Positions 19,984 through 28,048 of a DNA stretch of 64,000 bases are shown here, piece by piece. Below the pieces are notes generated by a model that was given only the letters and a program-made list of their open reading frames with translations, did no database searches and was not told the origin of the DNA. A program made the translations under genes and the position numbers. Source of the DNA: Desulfovibrio sp. JC022 (GTDB lineage Bacteria > Desulfobacterota > Desulfovibrionia > Desulfovibrionales > Desulfovibrionaceae); contig NZ_VOPZ01000007.1 of assembly GCF_010470665.1 (NCBI RefSeq), forward strand, positions 295,106 to 359,105, read 5' to 3'. How positions within the stretch are numbered: position 1 is the first letter of the stretch; each line of letters begins with the position of its first letter.

Positions 19984-20493
19984 GGAATTACCCCGCTTTT
20001 TCCATTTATGTAGAATCCCAAAACAGAGTTGCCGTATATGCAAAAAAAGACTGATTCAAACACACTGCATGCAGAGAGCTAAAATCCATTTTTCTCGAAA
20101 TGACGGGGATTCCAAGCTTGATGACACCTATAACACCTTTGGCAGGACATGTGAAATAAATATACAAAAAAGAGAAATATTTTTTCGGAAAAATGAAATT
20201 TAAATATCTTTTTTCTTTTTTATAAAAAAAAATGCCAAAAACTTAAACCTACCACTCCCAAGAACCTATCTATAAAACTCAACACTGACAGATAATGTTT
20301 TATACAGGCAAAACAAAACATGCCGGGAAGCCCCAGATGAAGCCGCTTCAGGTCGCCCATCACTCCCTAAAACCTATCGCAAAAAGCTTGTTGCCATAGT
20401 TGTTAATTTTTGATTGATCAAACAATCGACAATTATACAACAGAAACACCCTCTCCACAACAAATTAGAGTATTATTGAACCCCAGAAGACAC
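19984..20493. other. AT-rich intergenic stretch, no gene recognised
   Basis: About 500 bases between the ABC promoter and the DAK2-DegV terminator. It is rich in A and T runs (20160-20240, 20400-20480). A 13-base palindrome TGAAGCCGCTTCA lies at 20338-20350. A 103-codon plus-strand frame (19892-20203) has no ribosome site and no protein-like composition. I find no RNA gene. Confidence 0.5.
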
Positions 20494-20528
20494 AAAAAAA
20501 GCGGGAACAGGCATAACCTGCTCCCGCT
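20494..20528 (-). terminator. Terminator of the DAK2-DegV gene
   Basis: On the minus strand AGCGGGAGCAGG pairs with CCTGTTCCCGCT (one G-U), followed by T7. It lies 30 bases after the stop. Confidence 0.9.
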
Positions 20529-20557
20529 GAATCAGCTTTTATATGGAGACTGAAGAA

Positions 20558-22360
20558 CTATTCGTCGGTAATGAAAGCCACCGCACATGCTCCGGGACCG
20601 GAATGCAGTCCCAAGACAGGAGAAGCCTCAACAACAAATTCCGGATCTACGCCAAACTCTGCTTTGAGGATACGTATAAATTTTTCAGCGGTCTCGGGGG
20701 TATCTGCATGGGAAATGGCATAGCGAAAACGTCCGCGGCCATATGCATTATCCTTGACCAGCTTGATCAAAGCATCTTCCTGACGCTTCACACCGAAAGA
20801 CTTAGCCACAACTCTGGGCTTACCTTCTCCGGCGAACTGCAAGATAGGCTTGATGTTCAATGTCTTGGCAATGAAACCCTGCCCCTTGCTCATACGTCCG
20901 CCGCGCACGGCATAATCGAGAGTATCAATGGTCACGAATATTTTGACATTTTCAACAGCACGGTCAGCAACCCTGCGGACCTCGGCGGCAGTAGCTCCCT
21001 TCTGGGCAGCACGGGCAGCCTCAAGCACAGGCAGACCAAGACCTACAGACAACATCTTACTGTCGATAGCAGAAACATTGTCAAAAGGATTGCTCACAGT
21101 CAGGGCATTCTGAAAAGTCCCGCTGAGAACTTTGGCGACATGCATGGAAACCACATCTTCGTAATCAGATGAAACTTTGGCATAAGCCCGCTTCATATCA
21201 CCCGGTGAAGGCTGGGAAGTAAGAGCCTTGCTTGCTCCGGGCAGAATTTTATAAAATTCGCCGGAACTGAGGGTAACCTGATCAATGTACTCATTTTCAT
21301 CAATAGATAAGCGCATGGGAACCACGCGGATATCAAATTCCTCCAAAATTTCATCGGGAAGGTCACAAGTACTGTCAGTAAGGATACCGACCTTGCGGTC
21401 ATCGGCAAGAAGGCGTTTATGCTGAACCAGCATATCGTCCACCTTGCGCTTAACGACTTCGCCATAACCGTTGACAATATTTTCCACGGCATCGGGATCG
21501 TTGGTATGAATATGAATCTTAACCGAACCGGGAGTTCCGGCCACGATCAAACTGTCGCCCATTTCAGAGATGGCATTCCGAATAGCGTTTTTATCAATAT
21601 TCTCACCTTTAATGAGAAATTCGGTACAGAAACGAAAATCAAGGGATTCAACAGCAACCTTAGCCTGAACATTTCCAAAGGATTTGGAATTTCGGGCGTC
21701 CGGGAGAAAGCTCTTTTCGATTTTTCCGTTTTCCAGCAGGTCAACAATACCTTCCAGAAGATAGACAAACCCCTGCGCTCCGGCATCTACAACACCGGCA
21801 GCCTTGAGCTCTGCAAGCTTTTCAGTTGTGCATTTTGCGGAATTCCGCGCAAATTCAAGAGAATCGGAAAGAAGATGATGGAAATCACGGTAGTTATCGC
21901 CATTGGCATGCAGATGCGCAGCCCAATCCCGAATAACACTAACAATGGTACCATCTTTAGGGTCGGAAATAGCCTCACAGGAACGCTTTGCTGCCAAGGA
22001 AGCCGCTTTGGCAAAATCCGAAGGAGAAAGCTTAGGCATATCTTTCACACCCTCAGCGAATCCACACAGAAACTGAGCCAAAATGGCACCGGAGTTCCCT
22101 TTAGCCCCGTCAAGGGCGGATTCCGCAATAAGGGCGGTCATTTTTTCAATGGAACGCTCCACAGATTTACCGGTGGAACTCACTATGCTGCGCATGGTGC
22201 CTGCCATATTCGCCCCGGTATCCCCGTCGGGAACCGGAAATACGTTGATGGCGTCCAAATGCGGGGAATTGGCTATAAGCTTGCTTGCGGCAGCCACAAC
22301 ACCCCTCCTGAAGCGGACACCGTCAACATAGTCAATTTTCACAGTATTTGCTGTAGTCAT
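20558..22360 (-). CDS. DAK2-DegV fusion, putative one-chain fatty-acid kinase (FakA-FakB like)
   Basis: 600 residues. The N-terminal DAK2/FakA kinase domain (about 10-210) has DAINVFPVPDGDTGANM (36-52), GAKGNSGAIL (85-94) and GVVDAGAQGF. The FakA middle region (about 235-315) has RFCTEFLIKG and VKIHIHTNDPD. From about 323 a complete DegV domain follows, with ILTDSTCDLP (326-335), TSQPSPGDM, the SGTFQNA strand and VLGLHSGPGA near the end. In Firmicutes FakA phosphorylates fatty acids held by separate DegV-family FakB proteins. Here both parts are one chain, so kinase and carrier may be joined. FakA also has its own C-terminal domain related to this fold, which the DegV part may replace. Monocistronic by its terminator. 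Confidence 0.88.
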   Translation of the reverse strand: MTTANTVKIDYVDGVRFRRGVVAAASKLIANSPHLDAINVFPVPDGDTGANMAGTMRSIVSSTGKSVERSIEKMTALIAESALDGAKGNSGAILAQFLCGFAEGVKDMPKLSPSDFAKAASLAAKRSCEAISDPKDGTIVSVIRDWAAHLHANGDNYRDFHHLLSDSLEFARNSAKCTTEKLAELKAAGVVDAGAQGFVYLLEGIVDLLENGKIEKSFLPDARNSKSFGNVQAKVAVESLDFRFCTEFLIKGENIDKNAIRNAISEMGDSLIVAGTPGSVKIHIHTNDPDAVENIVNGYGEVVKRKVDDMLVQHKRLLADDRKVGILTDSTCDLPDEILEEFDIRVVPMRLSIDENEYIDQVTLSSGEFYKILPGASKALTSQPSPGDMKRAYAKVSSDYEDVVSMHVAKVLSGTFQNALTVSNPFDNVSAIDSKMLSVGLGLPVLEAARAAQKGATAAEVRRVADRAVENVKIFVTIDTLDYAVRGGRMSKGQGFIAKTLNIKPILQFAGEGKPRVVAKSFGVKRQEDALIKLVKDNAYGRGRFRYAISHADTPETAEKFIRILKAEFGVDPEFVVEASPVLGLHSGPGACAVAFITDE

Positions 22361-22405
22361 ATATAAAAAGAGCTAAATATTTATTTTAAAGTGGCAAATT
22401 AAACA

Positions 22406-22423
22406 TTGTAACAATCGTCACAA
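22406..22423. promoter_or_regulatory. Candidate operator between divergent DAK2-DegV and RND genes
   Basis: Near-perfect inverted repeat TTGTAAC-AATC-GTCACAA (7-4-7, one mismatch), placed in the 220-base divergent region that must hold both promoters. No regulator gene adjoins it. Confidence 0.4.
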
Positions 22424-22587
22424 AAGCAATCTCTACTTGCATGGTATATGATAAGAAATCAAGTTATTATACAAATAAATTCATCTGTGTTTTTATGAAA
22501 TAAACAAAAATAAACCTACACAGGCTTTTAAGTAACAATAATTTAGGATATATATTTGCTATATCTCAGCAGTAAGGAGTTTTGCCA

Positions 22588-23757
22588 ATGTCCCGGACTG
22601 AAATATCCATCTCAATGCGTCACTTCCCCCGATTTCTATTTCTATTATCCATCCTTTCCCTTTGCATTGCATTACCCGGCTGCAAGGATGATAAACAGTC
22701 AGCAAACAGCTACCCGCCCGCACCTGTTACTATTGCTAAGGCTGAACTTATAAATACGCCCTACTACCTTACCGCCATCGGAACAGTAAAGGCTGTGGAC
22801 TCCATTACTGTCCGTTCAAGGGTTACCGGATACCTGAGCAAAATATTCATTAATGACGGAGAATACGTGGACAAAGGCCAACAGCTGTTCACTATGGACC
22901 CTTCGCCCTATGAGGCTTCCATAGGACAGCTTAAAGCTGAACTTGCTTCCGACATAACAAAATATGAACAGGCAAAAAAAGATTACAATCGCTATCGCGA
23001 CCTTGTGAAGCGCAAAGTTGTCAGTGAAGAAAATTTTGAAGAAAAACGTCTGGATATGAAAACCGCCAGTGATGAAATTGCGGTAACCCAGGCAAAGCTC
23101 AATGATGCGCGCAACGATCTCAAATACTGCTTCATCCGCTCCCCCATTGACGGCCTTGCCGGATATGTCACTCCCACGGAAGGAAATCTTATCGAAGAGA
23201 ACAAAGATGAACTGGTAGTTATCAACAAAATTTCCCCTATTGCCGTAAACTTCTACCTGCCTCAAAAATATCTGGCCGAAGTGCAGAAATACTCAAGCAA
23301 CAATACTCTGGAAGTCCTTGCCATTACCGAAGGCCGCGATAAACCGGAAACAGGCAAGTTGACCTTTATTGATAATCAGGTGGATACCAAAACCGGGACC
23401 ATCTGGATGCAGGGCAGATTTGAAAATGACAACCACGCCCTCTGGCCCGGAAACTATGTTGAAATCCGGCTCAAGCTGTACGATGAAGATGTCATCCGCA
23501 TTCCCATGGAAGCCACCTGCACCGGGCCGGAAGGAAAATTCGTCTGGATAGCCAACAGCAACAACACCGTTGACATGCGCCCCATCAAGGTAAATCGCAG
23601 AGCCGGAAAGCTTGATATCATCGACAACGGGCTGAAAGATAAGGAAGTGGTGGTTTCAGACGGACAATTGCGACTCTACCCCGGTGCGGCTATCAGCATC
23701 AAAAAACAATCAGGTAACAGCACAGCAAACGGACCAGAAACCAAGAGCGGTGATTAA
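22588..23757 (+). CDS. RND efflux membrane-fusion (adaptor) lipoprotein
   Basis: 389 residues. Start ATG 22588 has AAGGAG 8 bases before; a TTG two codons earlier is too close. A hydrophobic lead ends in the lipobox LPGC, so the protein is probably an inner-membrane lipoprotein. Lipoyl-type halves and a coiled-coil hairpin (about 85-170: YEASIGQLKAEL, YNRYRDLV, DIKY-type FIRSPIDGLAGY) are typical of AcrA/MexA adaptors. Two bases separate it from the pump gene. No outer-membrane channel gene follows. Confidence 0.92.
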   Translation: MSRTEISISMRHFPRFLFLLSILSLCIALPGCKDDKQSANSYPPAPVTIAKAELINTPYYLTAIGTVKAVDSITVRSRVTGYLSKIFINDGEYVDKGQQLFTMDPSPYEASIGQLKAELASDITKYEQAKKDYNRYRDLVKRKVVSEENFEEKRLDMKTASDEIAVTQAKLNDARNDLKYCFIRSPIDGLAGYVTPTEGNLIEENKDELVVINKISPIAVNFYLPQKYLAEVQKYSSNNTLEVLAITEGRDKPETGKLTFIDNQVDTKTGTIWMQGRFENDNHALWPGNYVEIRLKLYDEDVIRIPMEATCTGPEGKFVWIANSNNTVDMRPIKVNRRAGKLDIIDNGLKDKEVVVSDGQLRLYPGAAISIKKQSGNSTANGPETKSGD

Positions 23758-23759
23758 TC

Positions 23760-26700
23760 ATGAATGTCACCGAAATTTTCATCAAACGTCCGGTCATGAC
23801 CTCACTTGTGGTCATCGGCATGGTCTTTTTCGGAATAGTGGGCTATTTGCGGCTTCCGGTAAGTTACCTGCCTGCGGTTGAATTTCCGACCTTACAGGTC
23901 ACCGCAACCCTGCCCGGAGCAAGTCCATCCACTATGGCCTCATCGGTTGCAACCCCGCTGGAAAAGGAATTTACATCCACACCGGGGCTACGCTCCATGA
24001 GTTCCGTCAACTCGCAGGGACAGACCCTGATCACCCTGCAATTCGACCTTGACCGCAACATTGACGGTGCAGCATCGGACACGCAGGCAGCAATCTCTCG
24101 GGCCAGCGGCAACCTGCCCACCGACCTTCCGCAGCAGCCCTACTATGAAAAATTCAATCCGGCTGACGACCCGGTACTCTATATGGCTATCTGGTCGGAA
24201 TCAATGCCTCTTTATAAAGTTAACGAATACACGACCACCTTTCTGACCGACACCATCTCCATGGTCAACGGCGTCTCCAAGGTGGAAGTCTATGGTGAAT
24301 CCAAACTGGCGGTGCGGGTCCGGGTTAATCCGGAAAAACTTGCTGCGCGGGGCATGAATATTGATGACATCCGTCAGGCCATTGCCGATCAGAACGTAAA
24401 GGAACCTGTAGGCACGCTGGATAATAAAAAGCAGTCCGTAACCGTGGAAGCTACCGGACAGCTCAAAAATGCTGATGAATTCATGCCTATGATCTTTGAG
24501 TCAGAGGACGGCAGGACCGTGCGCCTTTCCGAAGTTGGTGAGGTCGTCAACTCGGTCCAGTCCGACAAATCAGGCTCGTGGATTGACGGCAAGCGCGGCA
24601 TTGTTATCGCTATCAAAAAACAGCCCGGTTCCAACACCATTCAGGTCTGCGAAACCATCAGGGAAATGTTGCCCACCATCCGCAACCAGATTCCCGCCGG
24701 TATCCAGATGAAGGTCCTCTACGACCGCTCTGTGCCCATTGAGGAAGCGGTTAATGATGTTCAGGAGACCCTGCTGCTGGCAATCTTTTTCGTTATCTGC
24801 GTTATCTTCTTTTTCCTGAAAAACTTCTCAGCAACCATCATCGCATCGGTTGCGGTACCGGTATCCATCGTTTTTACCTTTGCCATTATGTACGTGCTGG
24901 GCTACTCGCTGGATACACTTTCCTTACTGGCCTTGACCCTATCTGTAGGATTTGTTGTTGATGATGCCGTAGTTATGATCGAAAATATTGTCCGTCATCT
25001 GGAAATGGGCAAGAAACCGTATCAAGCTGCACTGGACGGTGCCAAACAAATCACCTTCACCATCATCTCCATGACCCTGTCACTGGCGGTTGTATTCATT
25101 CCGCTCATGTATATGTCCGGGATCATCGGGCGTATCCTGCATGAATTCGCCATGACCATTACCGTGGCGATTCTTGCCTCGGGCGTGGTCTCACTGACCA
25201 TGACCCCCATGCTTGCCAGCCGCATTCTCAAACCGGGCAGTAAGCTTTCCGAGTCCGATCCCATATTCGATTTCCTGCTGCGCATGTATGACCGCTCCCT
25301 GCATTTTGTCATGCGCCACCGGGCATGGACCATGGGGGCAGCCGGATTAATCCTGCTGGCGACCATTCATTTTTTCATGGTCATCCCCAAGGGATTTCTC
25401 CCCACAGACGACATGAGCTATTGTCAGGGATTTGCGCAAGCCAAGCAGGGCATATCCTACAACGCCATGAAGGATCATGTAAAAAAGCTTGAACCGCTCC
25501 TCATGGCCGATGAAAACATCAAAAGCGTCATTACCGTAGCCGGGGCTCCTATTCAGAATCAGGGCTACATCTTCCCCATGCTGGTCTCTCCGGGGGATCG
25601 TGAAATGACTGCGGATCAGGTAGCCCGACAGTTGATGTACAAACTCAACCAAGAACCGGGCATCATGGTCTGGATTCAGAATCCGCCCATGATCAGGCTG
25701 ACCGCCAAATCCACCAAAAACCTCTACCAGTACACGGTACAGGCCCCGGATCAGCAGGAGCTGTATTCCATTGCCCCGCAGTTTGAAATGCAGATGCGCC
25801 AAATACCGTTTTTGACCGGCCTGACTTCTGATCTGCTGGACCAGAACCCGGAACTCTGGGTCAAGATTGACCGAGACAAAGCATCCTACTACGGGGTCAC
25901 CGCACATGATATTGAGAACACTCTCAACTCCGCGTATTCCGAACGCAAGGTCTCGACTATTTACGGAGACACAGACCAGTACTGGGTCATCCTGCAAGTA
26001 CTGCCCTACAACCAGCGCGACCCGCGTGACCTGATGAAGCTGCACGTTGCCAACAAAAACGGCGATCTGATCAGGCTGGACGCAATTGCCAATTTTGACG
26101 AGAAGCCCGGCCCCATGCAGGTCAACCATACCGGCATGCTGCCCTCGGTAACTTATTCATTCAACATCGCTCCCGGCTATTCACTTAGTGACGCAACCTC
26201 AGCCATCAACAAACTGGCCCTCGACACCCTGCCGGATACTGTGGTTTCCAATTTTGAAGGAACAGCTGACGAATTCCAAAAATCCATGGCCAGTGTTTAT
26301 TTCCTGCTGGCTATTGCTGTTTTCATCATTTTCATGATTCTGGGAATTCTTTATGAAAGCTACATCCACCCCATCACTATTATCTCCGGGCTGCCCTCAG
26401 CAGCCATCGGCGGGCTTATCACCCTGACCCTTTTCGGTAAGGACCTCGACCTGTTCGGCATTGTGGGTGTCATCATGCTTATCGGTATTGTTAAGAAAAA
26501 CGCTATTATGGTGGTAGATTTCGCTCTTGAAGCCGAAAAGAAAGAGAATCTATCCCCGGCTGAAGCAGCCATGAAAGGATCGTTGGAAAGATTCCGCCCG
26601 ATCATGATGACAACTATCGCAGCAATTGCCGGGGCTATGCCCATTGCGCTTGGGCTTGGTGCCGGGGCTCAGGCACGCCAGCCCATGGGGCTTGCCATTG

Positions 26701-26846
26701 TGGGCGGACTGATTCTCTCGCAGGTGGTTACACTCTATCTGACTCCGGTCTTCTATACCTACATGGATTCATACCAAAAATGGTCATATGAACGCGGACG
26801 TGCCAAGCGAGACCTGCTCGGTATTCCGCATAAGGAAGGGGAGTGA
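23760..26846 (+). CDS. RND multidrug efflux pump, inner-membrane trimer subunit (AcrB/HAE1 family)
   Basis: Proton-driven exporter, 1028 residues, twelve helices in two halves with large periplasmic loops. The proton-relay acids are in FVVDDAVVMIENIVRH (helix 4) and the helix 10 lysine is in IGIVKKNAIMVVDF. MNVTEIFIKRPVM at the start is typical. Length and motifs match MdtB/MexB-type pumps; substrate is not predictable. It follows its adaptor by 2 bases, and its stop codon touches a dispersed palindromic repeat. Confidence 0.95.
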   Translation: MNVTEIFIKRPVMTSLVVIGMVFFGIVGYLRLPVSYLPAVEFPTLQVTATLPGASPSTMASSVATPLEKEFTSTPGLRSMSSVNSQGQTLITLQFDLDRNIDGAASDTQAAISRASGNLPTDLPQQPYYEKFNPADDPVLYMAIWSESMPLYKVNEYTTTFLTDTISMVNGVSKVEVYGESKLAVRVRVNPEKLAARGMNIDDIRQAIADQNVKEPVGTLDNKKQSVTVEATGQLKNADEFMPMIFESEDGRTVRLSEVGEVVNSVQSDKSGSWIDGKRGIVIAIKKQPGSNTIQVCETIREMLPTIRNQIPAGIQMKVLYDRSVPIEEAVNDVQETLLLAIFFVICVIFFFLKNFSATIIASVAVPVSIVFTFAIMYVLGYSLDTLSLLALTLSVGFVVDDAVVMIENIVRHLEMGKKPYQAALDGAKQITFTIISMTLSLAVVFIPLMYMSGIIGRILHEFAMTITVAILASGVVSLTMTPMLASRILKPGSKLSESDPIFDFLLRMYDRSLHFVMRHRAWTMGAAGLILLATIHFFMVIPKGFLPTDDMSYCQGFAQAKQGISYNAMKDHVKKLEPLLMADENIKSVITVAGAPIQNQGYIFPMLVSPGDREMTADQVARQLMYKLNQEPGIMVWIQNPPMIRLTAKSTKNLYQYTVQAPDQQELYSIAPQFEMQMRQIPFLTGLTSDLLDQNPELWVKIDRDKASYYGVTAHDIENTLNSAYSERKVSTIYGDTDQYWVILQVLPYNQRDPRDLMKLHVANKNGDLIRLDAIANFDEKPGPMQVNHTGMLPSVTYSFNIAPGYSLSDATSAINKLALDTLPDTVVSNFEGTADEFQKSMASVYFLLAIAVFIIFMILGILYESYIHPITIISGLPSAAIGGLITLTLFGKDLDLFGIVGVIMLIGIVKKNAIMVVDFALEAEKKENLSPAEAAMKGSLERFRPIMMTTIAAIAGAMPIALGLGAGAQARQPMGLAIVGGLILSQVVTLYLTPVFYTYMDSYQKWSYERGRAKRDLLGIPHKEGE

Positions 26847-26944
26847 TGCGCTGCGCGCTTTTGATATAACAATCTTGCTCCGGCGGCTTAGCCCTTTTTG
26901 AAAAAAGGGCTAAGAACCCAAAAACTTTTAATTTGGCTTCGCCG
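26845..26944 (+). repeat. Dispersed palindromic repeat, copy 1
   Basis: Begins in the pump stop codon with GATGCGCTGCGCGCTTTTGA, then GCTCCGGCGGC, then the palindrome TTAGCCCTTTTT-GA-AAAAAGGGCTAA (26888-26913), TAAGAACCCAAAAACTTTTAA, and ends in GGCTTCGCCG. It has the same architecture as copies at 31047, 38277, 51086 and, inverted, 31196. In this copy the stem is changed on both sides, so pairing is kept. It probably also ends pump transcription. Confidence 0.85.
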
Positions 26945-26968
26945 CTTTATTTGGCAATGTGTAGTAAA

Positions 26969-27006
26969 ATAAAAACCCCGGCCCTGAATTATCAGAGCCG
27001 GGGTTT
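26969..27006 (-). terminator. Terminator of the STAS gene pair
   Basis: On the minus strand AAACCCCGGCTCTGA pairs with TCAGGGCCGGGGTTT (one G-U) with a 4-base loop, then TTATTTTA. It lies 22 bases after the distal STAS gene. Confidence 0.88.
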
Positions 27007-27028
27007 ATCAGTACGTATGGTAGCGGAC

Positions 27029-27505
27029 TTACCAGTCCATCATCTTTACTGCCTGCTTCATGTCAGGAGCAAAATTTAAGAACCGATCCATGTACAACAT
27101 CTTAAGATTCTTCATGATTCTTTCCGGGACATCAGTATAAACGACCATCCCGCCATTCTTTTCAGCCATCTTGTGGGTATTGATTAATACTCCGAGCCCG
27201 ACACTGTCTATCAGACTGGCATACCTAAGATTAATTATTGTCTTACCACCAGCTTCTCCGGCGGCATTATAGATTCTGTTCTTGAAAAACTTCACAGTAT
27301 TATTGCTGATCCGTCCCTTGGGGGCAAAAATGGCAAACTCTCCCTTTTGCCTCTCAATAAAATCAAATTGAATATCAAAAGCCTGATCAATAACAGAGTC
27401 GATACTCTGCATAGTGTCAGAATTTTGCCCCTCCACCTTTTCCTTTAACTTCAAGGCATTGGCCCCGAGACCAACGCGCTCTATACTGTCATTTATGCTA
27501 GTCAT
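27029..27505 (-). CDS. STAS-domain protein (anti-sigma-factor antagonist like), long form
   Basis: 158 residues. A roughly 45-residue N-terminal extension precedes a STAS domain (about 50-155). The switch-helix region reads YASLIDSVGLGVLINTH, with a Ser at the SpoIIAA phosphorylation position. It shares with its neighbour the C-terminal block MDRFLNFAPDMKQAVKMMDW. In known systems such proteins bind or release a kinase or sigma-factor partner; none is encoded next to it. Its ribosome site is weak, and a terminator stands between the two STAS genes. Confidence 0.85.
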   Translation of the reverse strand: MTSINDSIERVGLGANALKLKEKVEGQNSDTMQSIDSVIDQAFDIQFDFIERQKGEFAIFAPKGRISNNTVKFFKNRIYNAAGEAGGKTIINLRYASLIDSVGLGVLINTHKMAEKNGGMVVYTDVPERIMKNLKMLYMDRFLNFAPDMKQAVKMMDW

Positions 27506-27565
27506 GGGTTAATCCATGCATCATGAATGCCAATATTTTTATTAAGGAGTTATAAATTTTACCAA

Positions 27566-27596
27566 TAAAAAAAACGGGCCTGAAAAAACAGACCCG
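27566..27596 (-). terminator. Terminator between the two STAS genes
   Basis: On the minus strand CGGGTCTG pairs with CAGGCCCG (one G-U) across T6, then T8. It follows the proximal STAS gene. Confidence 0.85.
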
Positions 27597-27625
27597 CCTG
27601 AAAAATTCACCTGCTATAAAAATTA

Positions 27626-27967
27626 CTACCAGTCGAACTTCAGCAAAGCTGAATCAATATTCGGGCTGAAGTTCAGATAACGATCCATGGTCAGCATTTT
27701 CATATTCTTCGCAATCATATCATTCATGTCGCTGTAAACGATCATACCGCCATACTTATCGCAGTATTTATGGGCATGAACCATTACTCCCAGTCCGGCA
27801 CTGTCGATAAAATCAACGTCCTTCATACTCATGACAATCCGGCAACCGTCATCACAGCAATGACTGTATAAACGATCTCGGATCAAAGGCACTGTGGAAT
27901 GGTTGAAACTTCCTTTAGGGCATAAGAGAAGACAATCCTCCCGTTCCTCTTCAATAAAATCAAACAT
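27626..27967 (-). CDS. STAS-domain protein (anti-sigma-factor antagonist like), short form
   Basis: 113 residues, one STAS domain. The phosphorylation region is VDFIDSAGLGVMVHAH, with Ser at the expected place, and the end is MDRYLNFSPNIDSALLKFDW, clearly a paralogue of the 27029 gene. AGGAAGGGG is just before ATG 27967. It lies 81 bases downstream of the REC-REC-PPDK gene on the same strand, so possibly co-transcribed. Confidence 0.88.
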   Translation of the reverse strand: MFDFIEEEREDCLLLCPKGSFNHSTVPLIRDRLYSHCCDDGCRIVMSMKDVDFIDSAGLGVMVHAHKYCDKYGGMIVYSDMNDMIAKNMKMLTMDRYLNFSPNIDSALLKFDW

Positions 27968-28048
27968 GACCCCTTCCTGCTCTGATTTGCTGATTAATAG
28001 TCAATGCAAACAAAATAAGGATGAAATCCTATTCAGTAAAGGGGAAAT

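Noticed and set aside
19892-20203. 103-codon plus-strand frame in the gap before the DAK2-DegV gene
   Set aside because: No ribosome site, composition not protein-like, and it overlaps the promoter of the ABC operon on the other strand.
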